Shown here: one piece after another, positions 28,628-37,260 of the stretch | Numbering within the stretch: the stretch's first letter is position 1 | Layout: each line of letters starts with the position of its first letter | NCBI RefSeq assembly: GCF_014673215.1 | Contig: NZ_JACWMS010000002.1 | Location: 248,001 to 312,000 of the forward strand | Source of the DNA: Gordonia hankookensis | Lineage (GTDB): Bacteria > Actinomycetota > Actinomycetes > Mycobacteriales > Mycobacteriaceae | Length of the DNA: 64,000 nt | Reading direction: 5' to 3' | Program-made: the position numbers and the translations under genes | Notes under the pieces: model-generated | What the model was told of the DNA's origin: nothing | The model's database searches: none | Seen by the model: only the letters and a program-made list of their open reading frames with translations

Positions 28628-28840
28628 CGCGTACCTTCCAGGAAAACCGGCCCGCAGACCGCGGGTCGGAACAAAAGTGATCGACGACCACCGGATGTGG
28701 TGCCAGTCACATCACACCGGCACCGAACCACCTGCACCAGCCGAGGTTCCCGCTGTTCGGGACAGATGGTCATCCCAACGCGTCACGAGATGATCTGCAC
28801 TGCAACATGATCACGGATGGCAAAGTCTTCGACGCAAACG

Positions 28841-28874
28841 ACGACGTGGCCCCGCTGCACACGGGCCACGTCGT
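28841..28874 (-). terminator. Hairpin after the SDR pair
   Basis: ACGACGTGGCCC (28841-28852) and GGGCCACGTCGT (28863-28874) form a perfect 12-base stem with a 10-base loop, 24 bases past the minus-strand SDR stop at 28898. No long T run follows. The rest of the 270-base gap 28628-28897 holds the MFS promoter region and nothing else I could name. Confidence 0.65.
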
Positions 28875-28897
28875 CGGTCAGGGTGCGAGTCGCGCTG

Positions 28898-29725
28898 TCA
28901 GCTTTGCGTCGACCCCGCATCGACGGGCAGCGTGACCGCCGTGATGTATCGCGCCTCGTCCGAGGCGAGGAACAACGCGGCGTTCGCGATGTCGACCGAT
29001 TCGATCCACGGGACCGGCAACATGTTCATCGTCTGGGCCGCGGCTGCGAACTCCTCGCGGGTGGGATTCTCCAGATCTGGCCGGAACGCTTTTCGGACCA
29101 TGGGGTTCTGGATCATCGGCGTGTCGACGTTGGTCGGGTGTACCGAGTTCACCCGAATGCCGTAGGGCGCCAGTTCATGTGCCAGCGACCGCATCAGGCC
29201 GACGACGCCGTGCTTGGCCGACACGTAGTGGGCCACTCCGGAGAGTCCACGCAACCCTGCGATGGAACTGGTCAGGATCATCGCACCACCACCCTGCTCG
29301 ATGAGGTGGGGCGCGGACGCCTTGCAGGTCTGCCACACTCCCGTGAGATTGACATCGAGCATCGTGTCCCACTCGTCATCTCCGAGTTCGACCGCGGCCC
29401 CCTTCGAGGTGATACCCGCTGTGGCGCACACGATGTCGAGGCCACCGAGATCGGCAACGGCAGCATCGACGGTGCCGCGGAGGGCCTCGCCGTCGCGAAC
29501 GTCGACGACGGCGGAGACCACCCGTGCGCCCAGCTTCTCGGCAAGCACTGTCACCTCGGCGAGATCCTCGGGAGTCGATGGCGGTGTCACCGTCGTCTCC
29601 ACTGACCGGCAGATGTCGACGGCGATGATGTCGGCCCCTTCTTCGGCGAAGCGCAAGACCTGAGCCCGCCCGATGCCGCGCGCCGCACCTGTCACCAAGG
29701 CCACCCGCCCTGCCACGCGGCCCAT
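28898..29725 (-). CDS. SDR of the mycofactocin-coupled type
   Basis: Start ATG 29725 (MGRVAGRVALVTG), overlapping the upstream SDR stop by one base; 275 residues. The cofactor motif is TGAARGIG and the active site YVSAK. The long insert after the second strand (VDICRSVETTVTPPSTPEDL) and the C-terminal pattern RPDLENPTREEF...LPVPW...DEARYITA are the hallmarks of the SDR subfamily that binds NAD so tightly that mycofactocin is needed as electron acceptor. It should oxidise an alcohol, perhaps a hydroxysteroid. The gene pair is convergent with the MFS region and divergent from kshB. Confidence 0.87.
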   Translation of the reverse strand: MGRVAGRVALVTGAARGIGRAQVLRFAEEGADIIAVDICRSVETTVTPPSTPEDLAEVTVLAEKLGARVVSAVVDVRDGEALRGTVDAAVADLGGLDIVCATAGITSKGAAVELGDDEWDTMLDVNLTGVWQTCKASAPHLIEQGGGAMILTSSIAGLRGLSGVAHYVSAKHGVVGLMRSLAHELAPYGIRVNSVHPTNVDTPMIQNPMVRKAFRPDLENPTREEFAAAAQTMNMLPVPWIESVDIANAALFLASDEARYITAVTLPVDAGSTQS

Positions 29726-30525
29726 CACGAGACCTTCGCCACGAGGCCGGCGTCGACCACGACATTCGTCCCGGTGACGTAGCGTGCCTCCGCGGACAAC
29801 AGGAACAGCACGGCGTTGCTGACGTCTACGGGGCTGACCCACGGCACGCCGAGCAGATTGCGGGCGGCGAGCGCGACTGCCGCGTCGTCCTCGACGGGTG
29901 CAGCGAGGTCGGGACGCAGCTTCGCGAAGACGCGCTCGTTGAGGATCATCGACGTACCGACCGATCCCGGATGGACGGCGTTCACCCGAATACCGTTCGG
30001 GCCGAGTTCGTTCGCCAACGTCTGGGTCAGCCCGACGACACCGTGCTTGCTCGCGCAGTAGTGCGCCGTCCCGGCCATCCCCTTGAGCCCGTTGGTCGAA
30101 CCGATGATCACCAGCGATCCGCCCGGTTGCATCAAGGGCACCGTCGCCTTGACCGTGTGCCACGCTCCGGTCAGATTGATGTCGACGACTCGGCGCCAGT
30201 CGTCCTCGTCGATCTCCCAGGATGGGCGGGCCTCCGGGTAGACACCTGCGTTGGCGACCACGGCGTCGAGGCGGCCGAGCTCGTCGACGCCGTGACCAAC
30301 AGCCGCAGCGAGGCTCTCGAAGTCGCGGATGTCGGCACAAGCAGTGACGCAGCGCCCACCCACCCAGTCGACCTCGCGTACCGTGCCGGCCAGGTCGTCG
30401 GCCGACGCCTCGAGATCGACCGCGATGACACTCGCGCCCTCCTCGGCGAGCCGCACGCAGTGGCTTCGCCCCATCCCCTTGGCCGCGCCGGTGACCAGGA
30501 CGACCTGGTCACGCATGCGATTCAT
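29725..30525 (-). CDS. SDR, likely mycofactocin-coupled subfamily
   Basis: Start ATG 30525 after GGGAGAA (MNRMRDQVVLVTG), giving 266 residues. Motifs: TGAAKGMG, NAG, and the active site YCASK. The C-terminal half shares the pattern RPDLAAP...GVPWVSPVDVSNA...EARYVTG with the neighbouring SDR, so the two are relatives, though the insert after strand two is shorter here. The pair may have arisen by duplication and could act on related hydroxyl groups. It is the first gene of the two-gene unit. Confidence 0.87.
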   Translation of the reverse strand: MNRMRDQVVLVTGAAKGMGRSHCVRLAEEGASVIAVDLEASADDLAGTVREVDWVGGRCVTACADIRDFESLAAAVGHGVDELGRLDAVVANAGVYPEARPSWEIDEDDWRRVVDINLTGAWHTVKATVPLMQPGGSLVIIGSTNGLKGMAGTAHYCASKHGVVGLTQTLANELGPNGIRVNAVHPGSVGTSMILNERVFAKLRPDLAAPVEDDAAVALAARNLLGVPWVSPVDVSNAVLFLLSAEARYVTGTNVVVDAGLVAKVS

Positions 30526-30596
30526 TCGGTTCTCCCGGAGCACCTGTGCATGGCCGCGACCCTAAGGCCGTCACCCCCGGACGAGGCCGCACGCCT

Positions 30597-30609
30597 CCCA
30601 CTCAGTGGG
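30597..30609. promoter_or_regulatory. Palindromic CCCACTCAGTGGG upstream of kshB
   Basis: A 13-base dyad with CCCACT/AGTGGG arms in the gap between the divergent SDR pair and kshB. It contains CACTCAGTGGG, one base different from the CACTCAGCGGG found before kshA and hsaB. Confidence 0.45.
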
Positions 30610-30703
30610 CGGCCACCGACATCTCTCCCGGACAACAGAATCCGCCACTGCGCGGGGCCGACCCACCACACACCATGACGTCATCACAACGAAGGAGGTT
30701 GGT

Positions 30704-31771
30704 ATGACGACGGTTGCCGCCGGCGTGGCCCCGCCGCGTCCAGCGTCGGCCCGGGTCGCACGAGTCATCGACGAGACCCGGGACGCGAAGTCCATCGTGT
30801 TCGAGGTGCCGTCCCACCGCGCGCACGACTTCATCTATCGTCCCGGGCAGTTCCTCACTCTGCGCATCCCGAGCGACACGACAGGGTCGGTGGCCCGCTG
30901 CTACTCCCTCGCCAGTTGCCCGGTGAGCGACGACGAACTGATGGTCACGGTCAAGCGCACCGAAGATGGCTATGGCTCCAACTGGTTGTGCGACAACGTG
31001 TCCGAAGGAGACATCGTCGACCTTCTCCCGCCGTCCGGCGTCTTCACGCCGGCGTCGGTGCACGAGGACCTCCTCCTCTGGGGAGCCGGTGGTGGCATCA
31101 CCCCGCTGTTCTCGATTCTCAAGTCCACCCTCGCGACCGGGAGCGGGCACGTCACGCTCATCTACGCCAACCGCGACGCCGATTCGATCATCTTCGATGG
31201 GCGACTACGCGACCTCGCAGCCCGGCACCCGAACCGGTTGGTCGTGATCCACTGGCTCGAATCCGTCCGGGGACAACCCACCGCCGACGAACTCGCACGG
31301 TTGGCCGAACCGTTCGCCGATCGCCATTCCTTCATGTGTGGTCCCGCGGGGTTCATGGCAACGGTTCGCGACGCGATGGCAGGCCTCGGCGTACCGCGGT
31401 CACGGGTGCACGCCGAGGTCTTCGCATCTCTGCGCGGCGATCCCTTCGCCGAGAGCGCGTCGGAACCCACCGCGGAGTCTGATCCACTCGCCGCGACCGA
31501 CGCGGCGACCGCGCAGGTCGTCAGCGATGGGAACACCCACACCATCGACTGGCCGCGATCGCAGAATCTCGTGGAAGCGATGCTCGCCCACGGGATCGAC
31601 GTCCCCTATTCCTGCCGCGAAGGGCAATGCGGCACCTGTGCGTGCGTCGTCGTCGACGGCGACGTGACGATGACCGACACCGGCGTGCTCGACGAGGACG
31701 ACCTGGAAGCCGGCTACGTCCTGGCATGCCAGGCCCGTCCGCACAGTGATTTCGCCCGGATCAGATTCTGA
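30704..31771 (+). CDS. kshB: 3-ketosteroid 9-alpha-hydroxylase, reductase component
   Basis: ATG 30704 with AAGGAGG upstream; 355 residues. Domains in order: FAD-binding barrel with RCYSLAS (65-71), NAD-binding domain with GGGITPL (129-135), and a C-terminal plant-type 2Fe-2S ferredoxin with Cys304, Cys309, Cys312 and Cys342. It passes electrons from NADH to the Rieske centre of KshA. It is about 19 kb from kshA, so the two subunits are not co-transcribed, but both have the CACTCAG motif upstream. A general ferredoxin reductase for another oxygenase is the alternative. Confidence 0.92.
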   Translation: MTTVAAGVAPPRPASARVARVIDETRDAKSIVFEVPSHRAHDFIYRPGQFLTLRIPSDTTGSVARCYSLASCPVSDDELMVTVKRTEDGYGSNWLCDNVSEGDIVDLLPPSGVFTPASVHEDLLLWGAGGGITPLFSILKSTLATGSGHVTLIYANRDADSIIFDGRLRDLAARHPNRLVVIHWLESVRGQPTADELARLAEPFADRHSFMCGPAGFMATVRDAMAGLGVPRSRVHAEVFASLRGDPFAESASEPTAESDPLAATDAATAQVVSDGNTHTIDWPRSQNLVEAMLAHGIDVPYSCREGQCGTCACVVVDGDVTMTDTGVLDEDDLEAGYVLACQARPHSDFARIRF

Positions 31772-31805
31772 TCGGCATTCCACTCGAGAAAGAGGTAACC
31801 ATCCC

Positions 31806-32765
31806 GTGTTGACCACCATTCGCCGTCGTAACGGCATCCGCCTCGCCGTTGCGGCCGTCAGCATCTGCCTGACGTCCGTCGGCATCGCCACGATTCCGGA
31901 GTCCGCACCGTCGGCATCCGCGGCTCCGGTCGCCGGCGCGAGCCTCGGGATCTCGGCCGTCAATGCGCGTGATGTCGGCGGTTACGCGACCCGGGACGGT
32001 TCCACCGTCCGCACCGGCGTCGTCTATCGCAGCAATGCACTCAACACGCTGACCGATGCGGACAAGCAGAAGCTCGTCGCACTCGGCGTCACCGATGTCG
32101 TCGACGTCCGGTCACCCAACGAGGTCGCCGCGAGCCCCGACAGTCTGCCGCCGGTCCGGTACACCAAGCGACCGATCTGGGATCCCGACAACGATTTCTA
32201 TCTGACGGTCAACCGGATCATCGGCAGTGGCCCGGCGGCCCAGCAGCAGGCCCTCGGCGGGGGCGGGGCAGCGCGGATGATGCAGGACTACTACCGCTGG
32301 ATGATCACGGACGCTGCGGCCCGTCGCCAGGTCGGATCGACCCTGCGTGACATCGCCACGTCCACCACACCGCTGCTCTATCACTGCACCTCGGGTAAGG
32401 ACCGAACCGGTCTCATCTCGGCTTTCCTGCTGACCGCCCTCGGCGTACCCGAGCGGACCGTCTTCCAGGACTACCTCGCATCGAACTCTCGCCTGGCCGC
32501 GAGCAACCAGGCGCAGATGACATACCTCGTCGACCGCGGGCTGGTGACCGACCCCTCGCTGTTCACCCCGATTCTCGGCGTCCAGAGGAGCTTCCTCGCT
32601 GCTTCGTTCGACCAGGTCCGCCAGTCGTACGGCTCGTTCGATCGCTTCCTGGATCGCGGACTGGGCGTCGACGCAGCGACCGTGAAGGCCCTCCGGACCA
32701 AGATGCTGCACCGCGGGGGTCTGCCTCCGCTGTTCGGATCGCTCGACGTCGGGAGCTCTCGTTGA
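31806..32765 (+). CDS. Exported PtpB-like tyrosine phosphatase
   Basis: A 319-residue protein starting at GTG 31806. Residues 5-39 form a signal peptide (RRR, hydrophobic core to about 30, cleavage near PSASA-AP). The mature part begins with the N-x-RDVGGY motif (53-60) and carries the phosphatase loop HCTSGKDRTG with Cys194 and Arg200, as in the dual/triple-specificity PtpB family. It should remove phosphate from Tyr/Ser or lipids outside the membrane. It lies between kshB (34 bases upstream) and the KstR-controlled kstD, an odd partner for steroid genes; it may be a passenger. Confidence 0.88.
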   Translation: MLTTIRRRNGIRLAVAAVSICLTSVGIATIPESAPSASAAPVAGASLGISAVNARDVGGYATRDGSTVRTGVVYRSNALNTLTDADKQKLVALGVTDVVDVRSPNEVAASPDSLPPVRYTKRPIWDPDNDFYLTVNRIIGSGPAAQQQALGGGGAARMMQDYYRWMITDAAARRQVGSTLRDIATSTTPLLYHCTSGKDRTGLISAFLLTALGVPERTVFQDYLASNSRLAASNQAQMTYLVDRGLVTDPSLFTPILGVQRSFLAASFDQVRQSYGSFDRFLDRGLGVDAATVKALRTKMLHRGGLPPLFGSLDVGSSR

Positions 32766-32800
32766 CCCGGAGTTGCGGGCCTCCTCTGGCGTACCATTTC

Positions 32801-32837
32801 TGCAACGTGTTCTAATTCAGAACGAGAACTTGTTGCA
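32801..32837. promoter_or_regulatory. Two KstR boxes upstream of kstD
   Basis: TGCAACGTGTTCTA (32801-32814) matches TnnAACnnGTTnnA fully; GAGAACTTGTTGCA (32824-32837) misses only the first base. They end 25 bases before the kstD start, so binding would block transcription start. Confidence 0.85.
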
Positions 32838-32862
32838 CCCCGCGGCGCACGAAGGGACTTCC

Positions 32863-34614
32863 ATGGCCGGCGCGATCGATCCTGCACACCAGAACACCAC
32901 GGCACAGTCGACAGAGGGCGAGACGTACGACGTCATCGTCGTCGGCGCCGGGGCGGCCGGCTTGAGTGCGGCCATCACGGCCGCCGCGAGCGGTCTGAAG
33001 ACCGTCATCATCGAGAAGTCCCCGTACTGGGGTGGCTCGACGTCGCGCTCGGGCGGTGGCGTCTGGATCCCGAACAACTCGGTGCTGAAGCGCGACGGTG
33101 TCGACGACACCACCGACAAGGCCCGCGAGTATGTGCACGCGATCATCGGCGACCATGCGCCCGCCGAGCGCATCGACGCCTACATCGACCGTGGGCCCGA
33201 GGCACTGGACTTCCTCATGAAGAACGCCCCGCTCGACCTCGAATGGGTGAAGAACTATTCCGACTACTACCCCGAGGCCCCCGGTGGCCGCCTCGGCGGT
33301 CGGTCCGTCGAGCCCCGCCCGTTCGACGCCCGCAAACTCGGCGATGACCTGAAGACCCTGCATCCGCAGTACACCAAGGCTCCACTGAACATGGTGGTGC
33401 TGCAGTCGGACTACCGCTGGCTCAACACCGGTCTCCGGCACTGGCGGGGGCCGTTGCGGATGGCCAAGGTCGGTAGTCGGTTCTTCTGGGCCCGCTCGCG
33501 CGGCAAGAAGCTCATCGCGATGGGCGCCGCACTCGCGGCCGAACTCCTTCTCGGGGTCCGTCAGCTCGGCGTCCCGCTCCGTCTCAACACCGGTCTCACC
33601 GATCTGCTGACCGAGGACGGCCGCGTGGTCGGCGTGGTCGCCGAGTCCGACGGCGCGACCTTCCCCATCCACGCTCGGCACGGTGTGATCCTGGCGTGCG
33701 GCGGCTTCGAGAACAATGCCGAGATGCGGCGCAAGTACCAGCGGGAGCCGATCGGTTCGGACTGGACCACCGGCGCACCGTCCAACACCGGCGACGGCAT
33801 CAGTGCGGGACAGAAGATCGGCGCTGCGGTCTCGCTGATGGACGACGCCTGGTGGGGCCCGACGATCCCGCTGCCCCGCGGTCCGTGGTTCGCGCTGTCG
33901 GAACGGTCCGTTCCCGGCACCTTCATCGTCAACGAGCAGGGACAACGATTCATGAACGAATCGTTGCCGTACGTGGAGGCGGTGCATCAGATGTACGGCG
34001 GCGAGTTCGGTCAGGGCGAGGGGCCCGGCACCAACGTGCCGTCGTGGCTGATCTTCGACCAGACCTGCCGCAACCGCTATTTGTTCGCGGGAATCAATGC
34101 ACGCCAACCGCTTCCGAAGAAATGGCTGGAGTCGGGCGTGGTGGTCAAGGCCGACACCATCGCCGAGCTCGCCGAGAAGACCGGCCTGCCTGCCGACGCC
34201 CTCGCGGCGACGACGGAGCGATTCAACGGCTTTGCACGCTCGGGTGTGGACGCCGACTTCGGACGTGGCAAGAGCGGTTACGACCACTACTACGGCGACA
34301 TCACCAACAAGCCGAACCCGAGCCTCGGCGCGGTGGCCAAGGCGCCGTTCTATGCGGCCAAGATGGTTCCCGGCGACCTCGGCACCAAGGGCGGCATCGA
34401 CACCGACGCATCCGGTCGCGCACTGCGAGCCGACGGGTCGGTCATCGACGGCCTCTATGCCGCAGGCAACACCAGCGCACCGGTGATGGGCCACACCTAC
34501 GCCGGCCCGGGCGCCACCATCGGTCCGGCCCTGGTCTTCGGATATCTCGCAGCCCTCGATGCTGCGGCAAAAGCGCAGACCGCCGCACCGTCCACGAGCA
34601 CCACAGGAGCCTGA
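32863..34614 (+). CDS. kstD: 3-ketosteroid delta-1-dehydrogenase (canonical)
   Basis: ATG 32863 follows GAAGGGA; 583 residues. FAD motif VVGAGAAG at 26-33, GGSTSRSGGGVWIPNNS, and the three KstD tyrosines in NYSDYYPEAPGG (about 135), NESLPYVEAVHQM and HTYAGPGATIG. The alignment with M. tuberculosis KstD (Rv3537) is close along the whole length. It makes the 1,2 double bond of 3-ketosteroids, which together with KshAB opens ring B. The next gene is hsd4B six bases on, as Rv3537-Rv3538. A 20-residue N-terminal extension precedes the FAD motif. Confidence 0.95.
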   Translation: MAGAIDPAHQNTTAQSTEGETYDVIVVGAGAAGLSAAITAAASGLKTVIIEKSPYWGGSTSRSGGGVWIPNNSVLKRDGVDDTTDKAREYVHAIIGDHAPAERIDAYIDRGPEALDFLMKNAPLDLEWVKNYSDYYPEAPGGRLGGRSVEPRPFDARKLGDDLKTLHPQYTKAPLNMVVLQSDYRWLNTGLRHWRGPLRMAKVGSRFFWARSRGKKLIAMGAALAAELLLGVRQLGVPLRLNTGLTDLLTEDGRVVGVVAESDGATFPIHARHGVILACGGFENNAEMRRKYQREPIGSDWTTGAPSNTGDGISAGQKIGAAVSLMDDAWWGPTIPLPRGPWFALSERSVPGTFIVNEQGQRFMNESLPYVEAVHQMYGGEFGQGEGPGTNVPSWLIFDQTCRNRYLFAGINARQPLPKKWLESGVVVKADTIAELAEKTGLPADALAATTERFNGFARSGVDADFGRGKSGYDHYYGDITNKPNPSLGAVAKAPFYAAKMVPGDLGTKGGIDTDASGRALRADGSVIDGLYAAGNTSAPVMGHTYAGPGATIGPALVFGYLAALDAAAKAQTAAPSTSTTGA

Positions 34615-34619
34615 TCACC

Positions 34620-35480
34620 GTGCCCATCGATCCATCCGTAGCCGTCGGCGCCGATCTCGGCGAGGTCTCCTTCGAATGGTCGGCCTCCGACGTCGCGCTG
34701 TATCACCTCGCCGTCGGCGCAGCGGCCGACCCGATGGACACCACCGGGCTCGCCTACGTCGACGACATCGCGCCGAAGGTACTGCCGACGTTCGCCGCTG
34801 TCGCCGCGTCGTTCCACATGACCGAGCCCCCGACAGTCAACTTTCCCGGCATCGACATCGATCTCGCGAAGGTGGTGCACGGGAGCGAGAAGATCACCGC
34901 ACACCGCCCATTGCCTGCGGCAGGCAAGGCGACAAGCCGGACACGGATCATCGAGGTCCAGGACAAGGGCTCCGCGGCGGTCGTCATCCTGGAAGCAGCG
35001 ACGTCCGACGAGGCCGGGCCGCTGTGGACCACCCAGTGGTCGATCTTCGCCAAGGGCGAGGGCGGCTTCGGCGGCGAACGCGGCGCGTCCGCCAAAGTGA
35101 CCTACCCGGATCGCGAGCCCGATCATCGGCTGTCGGTGCCGACGCTCCCCCAACAGGCACTGCTCTATCGGCTGTGCGGCGACCGTAATCCGTTGCACTC
35201 GGACCCGGAGTTCGCCGCGAATGCCGGTTTCCCGCGTCCGATCCTGCATGGCCGCTGCACCTACGGCTCAGTCTGCCGCGCCGTCACGGATGCCGTACTC
35301 GGTGGCGATGTCACCACGGTCCGCGACTACTCGGCGTCCTTCGCCGGTGTTGTGTTCCCCGGTGAGACGCTGGACGTGAATGTCTGGGACGAGGGCGGGC
35401 AACTTCTCGTCACGGCGACCGTCGCCGACCGCGACGGCGCGCCGGCACTGGCGAACGTGGTACTCACCGTCGCGCGCTGA
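34620..35480 (+). CDS. hsd4B: MaoC-like 2-enoyl-CoA hydratase of sterol side-chain degradation
   Basis: GTG 34620 after AGGAG; 286 residues, the same length as M. tuberculosis Rv3538. It is a double hot-dog protein: the second half has the hydratase-2 motif with the catalytic Asp/His in CGDRNPLHSDPEFA and the HGRCTYGSV stretch. It hydrates the 2-enoyl-CoA formed in sterol side-chain beta-oxidation. It is co-transcribed with kstD behind the KstR boxes. The following 190 bases hold only a repeat patch. Confidence 0.92.
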   Translation: MPIDPSVAVGADLGEVSFEWSASDVALYHLAVGAAADPMDTTGLAYVDDIAPKVLPTFAAVAASFHMTEPPTVNFPGIDIDLAKVVHGSEKITAHRPLPAAGKATSRTRIIEVQDKGSAAVVILEAATSDEAGPLWTTQWSIFAKGEGGFGGERGASAKVTYPDREPDHRLSVPTLPQQALLYRLCGDRNPLHSDPEFAANAGFPRPILHGRCTYGSVCRAVTDAVLGGDVTTVRDYSASFAGVVFPGETLDVNVWDEGGQLLVTATVADRDGAPALANVVLTVAR

Positions 35481-35537
35481 CGACACGAGACGCGTTCGGC
35501 AACACGGGGTCTCGATACGTCGACTCGCTACGCTCGC

Positions 35538-35661
35538 CGACTACTCGACCGGCGGTTCGACCGACTACTCGACCGGCGGTAGGTAACTCACCACTCACCG
35601 GCGGTAGGGATCTCACCACTGACCGGGGGTGGATATCTCACCGGCGGTGGGTATCTCACCG
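35538..35661. repeat. Degenerate GGCGGT repeat patch
   Basis: A 19-base unit CGACTACTCGACCGGCGGT occurs at 35538 and again at 35562. It is followed by shorter units of the form CTCACC..(A/G)CCGGCGGT.GG (near 35588, 35612, 35637). Upstream lies CTCGATACGTCGACTCGC. Patches of CTCGATACG...CTACTCGACCGGCGG are common between genes in Gordonia-like genomes as I recall. It fills the gap between hsd4B and the TetR gene and may act as a terminator or REP-type element. Confidence 0.7.
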
Positions 35662-35670
35662 CTGTCGACA

Positions 35671-36243
35671 TCATCCCGCGGGCAACAGGCCGACGAGCCG
35701 GCGCAGGTCGTCGTCGGACGGCACCACGCGGACCAACACGATCTGATAGATCAGGTAGCCCGTCCAGCTGTCGACGATGACGTCGATCGGCAGGTCGGCA
35801 GGCAGCTCCGATCGTGAGATCCCCCGACGCAGGACCTCTGCTGCCGGCTCGTTCCATGCGCGGAGGATCTCACGCAATTCGAGCTGCCCGGCCTCGCCGC
35901 GCTCGGCGAGCGCGCCTGCGACCACGGACGGCCCACCCAGGAGCGTCAGCGCGTGCCTGAGGTCGCGCAGGTAGCCCAGGGCGTCCCCGCCGACCGAACC
36001 CGTGTCCGGAGCCGGGGGCGCGGCGAGGTCGGCGGCGACGGCGTCGGTGATGACCGCGGCCTTCGTCGGCCAGCGCCGGTACAAGGACGCCTTGCCAACG
36101 CCCGCATGGGCGGCGATGGCATCCATCGTGGTCTGGTGATATCCGACCTCGTCGATGAGCGCCCGGGTGGCATCGAGGATCTTCTCGCCGAGTCGCTCGT
36201 CGCGCGGACGACCTCGCCCTCGCACAACCTCATCGTCGACCAT
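35671..36243 (-). CDS. TetR-family regulator
   Basis: Start ATG 36243 after GGAGGG; 190 residues. The N-terminal helix-turn-helix (TTMDAIAAHAGVGKASLYRRWP) follows a basic arm RGRGRPRDERL. The C-terminal ligand domain has the TetR_C-type pattern (LRRGISRSELPADLPIDVIVDSW). It is divergent from an SDR gene 101 bases away and a dyad lies between them, so it probably represses that gene and itself. Ligand unknown. Confidence 0.9.
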   Translation of the reverse strand: MVDDEVVRGRGRPRDERLGEKILDATRALIDEVGYHQTTMDAIAAHAGVGKASLYRRWPTKAAVITDAVAADLAAPPAPDTGSVGGDALGYLRDLRHALTLLGGPSVVAGALAERGEAGQLELREILRAWNEPAAEVLRRGISRSELPADLPIDVIVDSWTGYLIYQIVLVRVVPSDDDLRRLVGLLPAG

Positions 36244-36270
36244 CTCAGCTGCCCTCCGGAATAACGGAAC

Positions 36271-36286
36271 CATAAGTCTCGTTATG
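36271..36286. promoter_or_regulatory. Dyad between TetR and SDR genes
   Basis: CATAA and TTATG arms flank GTCTCG, and ATAACG at 36261 repeats part of the right arm. This AT-rich dyad in the divergent promoter region is the likely TetR operator. Confidence 0.5.
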
Positions 36287-36344
36287 ACGACTGTACGACC
36301 CGCCAATGGGACGGGCCGGCCTTTCACGGAAGAAGGTTCGCACC

Positions 36345-37130
36345 ATGACTGCTCGATTCAGCGACAAGATCGTACTCATCACGGGCGCGGGTTCGGGGCT
36401 CGGCAGGGCCGCCGCGACTCGGGTCGCCGGCGAAGGGGCCTCGTTGGCTCTGGTGGACGTCAGCGAGACGGGCCTGGCCGGGACTGCAGAGGCCATTGCC
36501 GAGGTCGCCTCCGACACCAAGGTGATCCAGATCGTCGCTGACGTCGCCGACGAAGATGCGGTCAGAGGCTACGTCGCCCGGACCGTCGAGACCTTCGGTC
36601 GTATCGACGCGTTCTTCAACAACGCAGGTATCGAGGGAAAGCAGGATCTCACCCAGGACTTCGGCACCGACGAGTTCGACAAGGTGCTCTCGATCAACCT
36701 GCGCGGAGTGTTCCTCGGGCTCAAGCACGTACTCGCGGTCATGAAGGAGCAGGGATCGGGCAGTGTCGTGAACACGGCATCGGTCGGCGGCATCCGCGGC
36801 GTCGGCAACCAGTCGGGCTATGCCGCCGCCAAGCACGGGGTGGTCGGCCTGACCCGTAATTCGGGAATCGAGTACGGGCAGTACGGCGTCTCGGTCAAGG
36901 CCATCGCACCGGGAGCCATCATGACCCCGATGGTCGAGGGTTCGCTCAAGCAGCTGGATCCGGAGAACTGGGAAGAAGCCGGCCGACAGTTCGTGAGCGT
37001 GAACCCGATGAAGCGATTCGGCCGACCCGAGGAGGTCGGTCACCTGGTCGCCTTCCTGCTCTCCGACGAGTCGTCGTTCATCAATGCGACCGTCATCCCC
37101 ATCGACGGAGGACAGTCCGAGAAGTACTGA
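36345..37130 (+). CDS. Short-chain dehydrogenase, 3-oxoacyl reductase-like
   Basis: ATG 36345 follows AGAAGG; 261 residues. Motifs: TGAGSGLG, NNAG, and YAAAK in the active site; the C-terminus ends in IPIDGGQSEKY. The ring of motifs is that of FabG-like and cyclohexanol-dehydrogenase-like SDRs. It is likely controlled by the divergent TetR. It lies between the KstR-controlled blocks but has no KstR box. Substrate unknown. Confidence 0.88.
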   Translation: MTARFSDKIVLITGAGSGLGRAAATRVAGEGASLALVDVSETGLAGTAEAIAEVASDTKVIQIVADVADEDAVRGYVARTVETFGRIDAFFNNAGIEGKQDLTQDFGTDEFDKVLSINLRGVFLGLKHVLAVMKEQGSGSVVNTASVGGIRGVGNQSGYAAAKHGVVGLTRNSGIEYGQYGVSVKAIAPGAIMTPMVEGSLKQLDPENWEEAGRQFVSVNPMKRFGRPEEVGHLVAFLLSDESSFINATVIPIDGGQSEKY

Positions 37131-37260
37131 TCGAGGAGTTCGAGTGGTCTGCGCCACAGCACGGTGCGCGTGACCCCAACCCGGTCGGCCGGGCAGTAAT
37201 CTCGACGCGGACAACCGCCGTCGACTTTGCCCGGCCGCCGGGCATCCGCGAGGAGAACTC

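Noticed and set aside
32812-34494. 560-residue open frame antisense to kstD
   Set aside because: His/Arg-rich shadow; the sense strand encodes a full KstD with FAD motif and three tyrosines.
35538-35661. CRISPR-like array
   Set aside because: Units are of unequal length and the spacers are not unique sequences of constant size; no cas genes are near.
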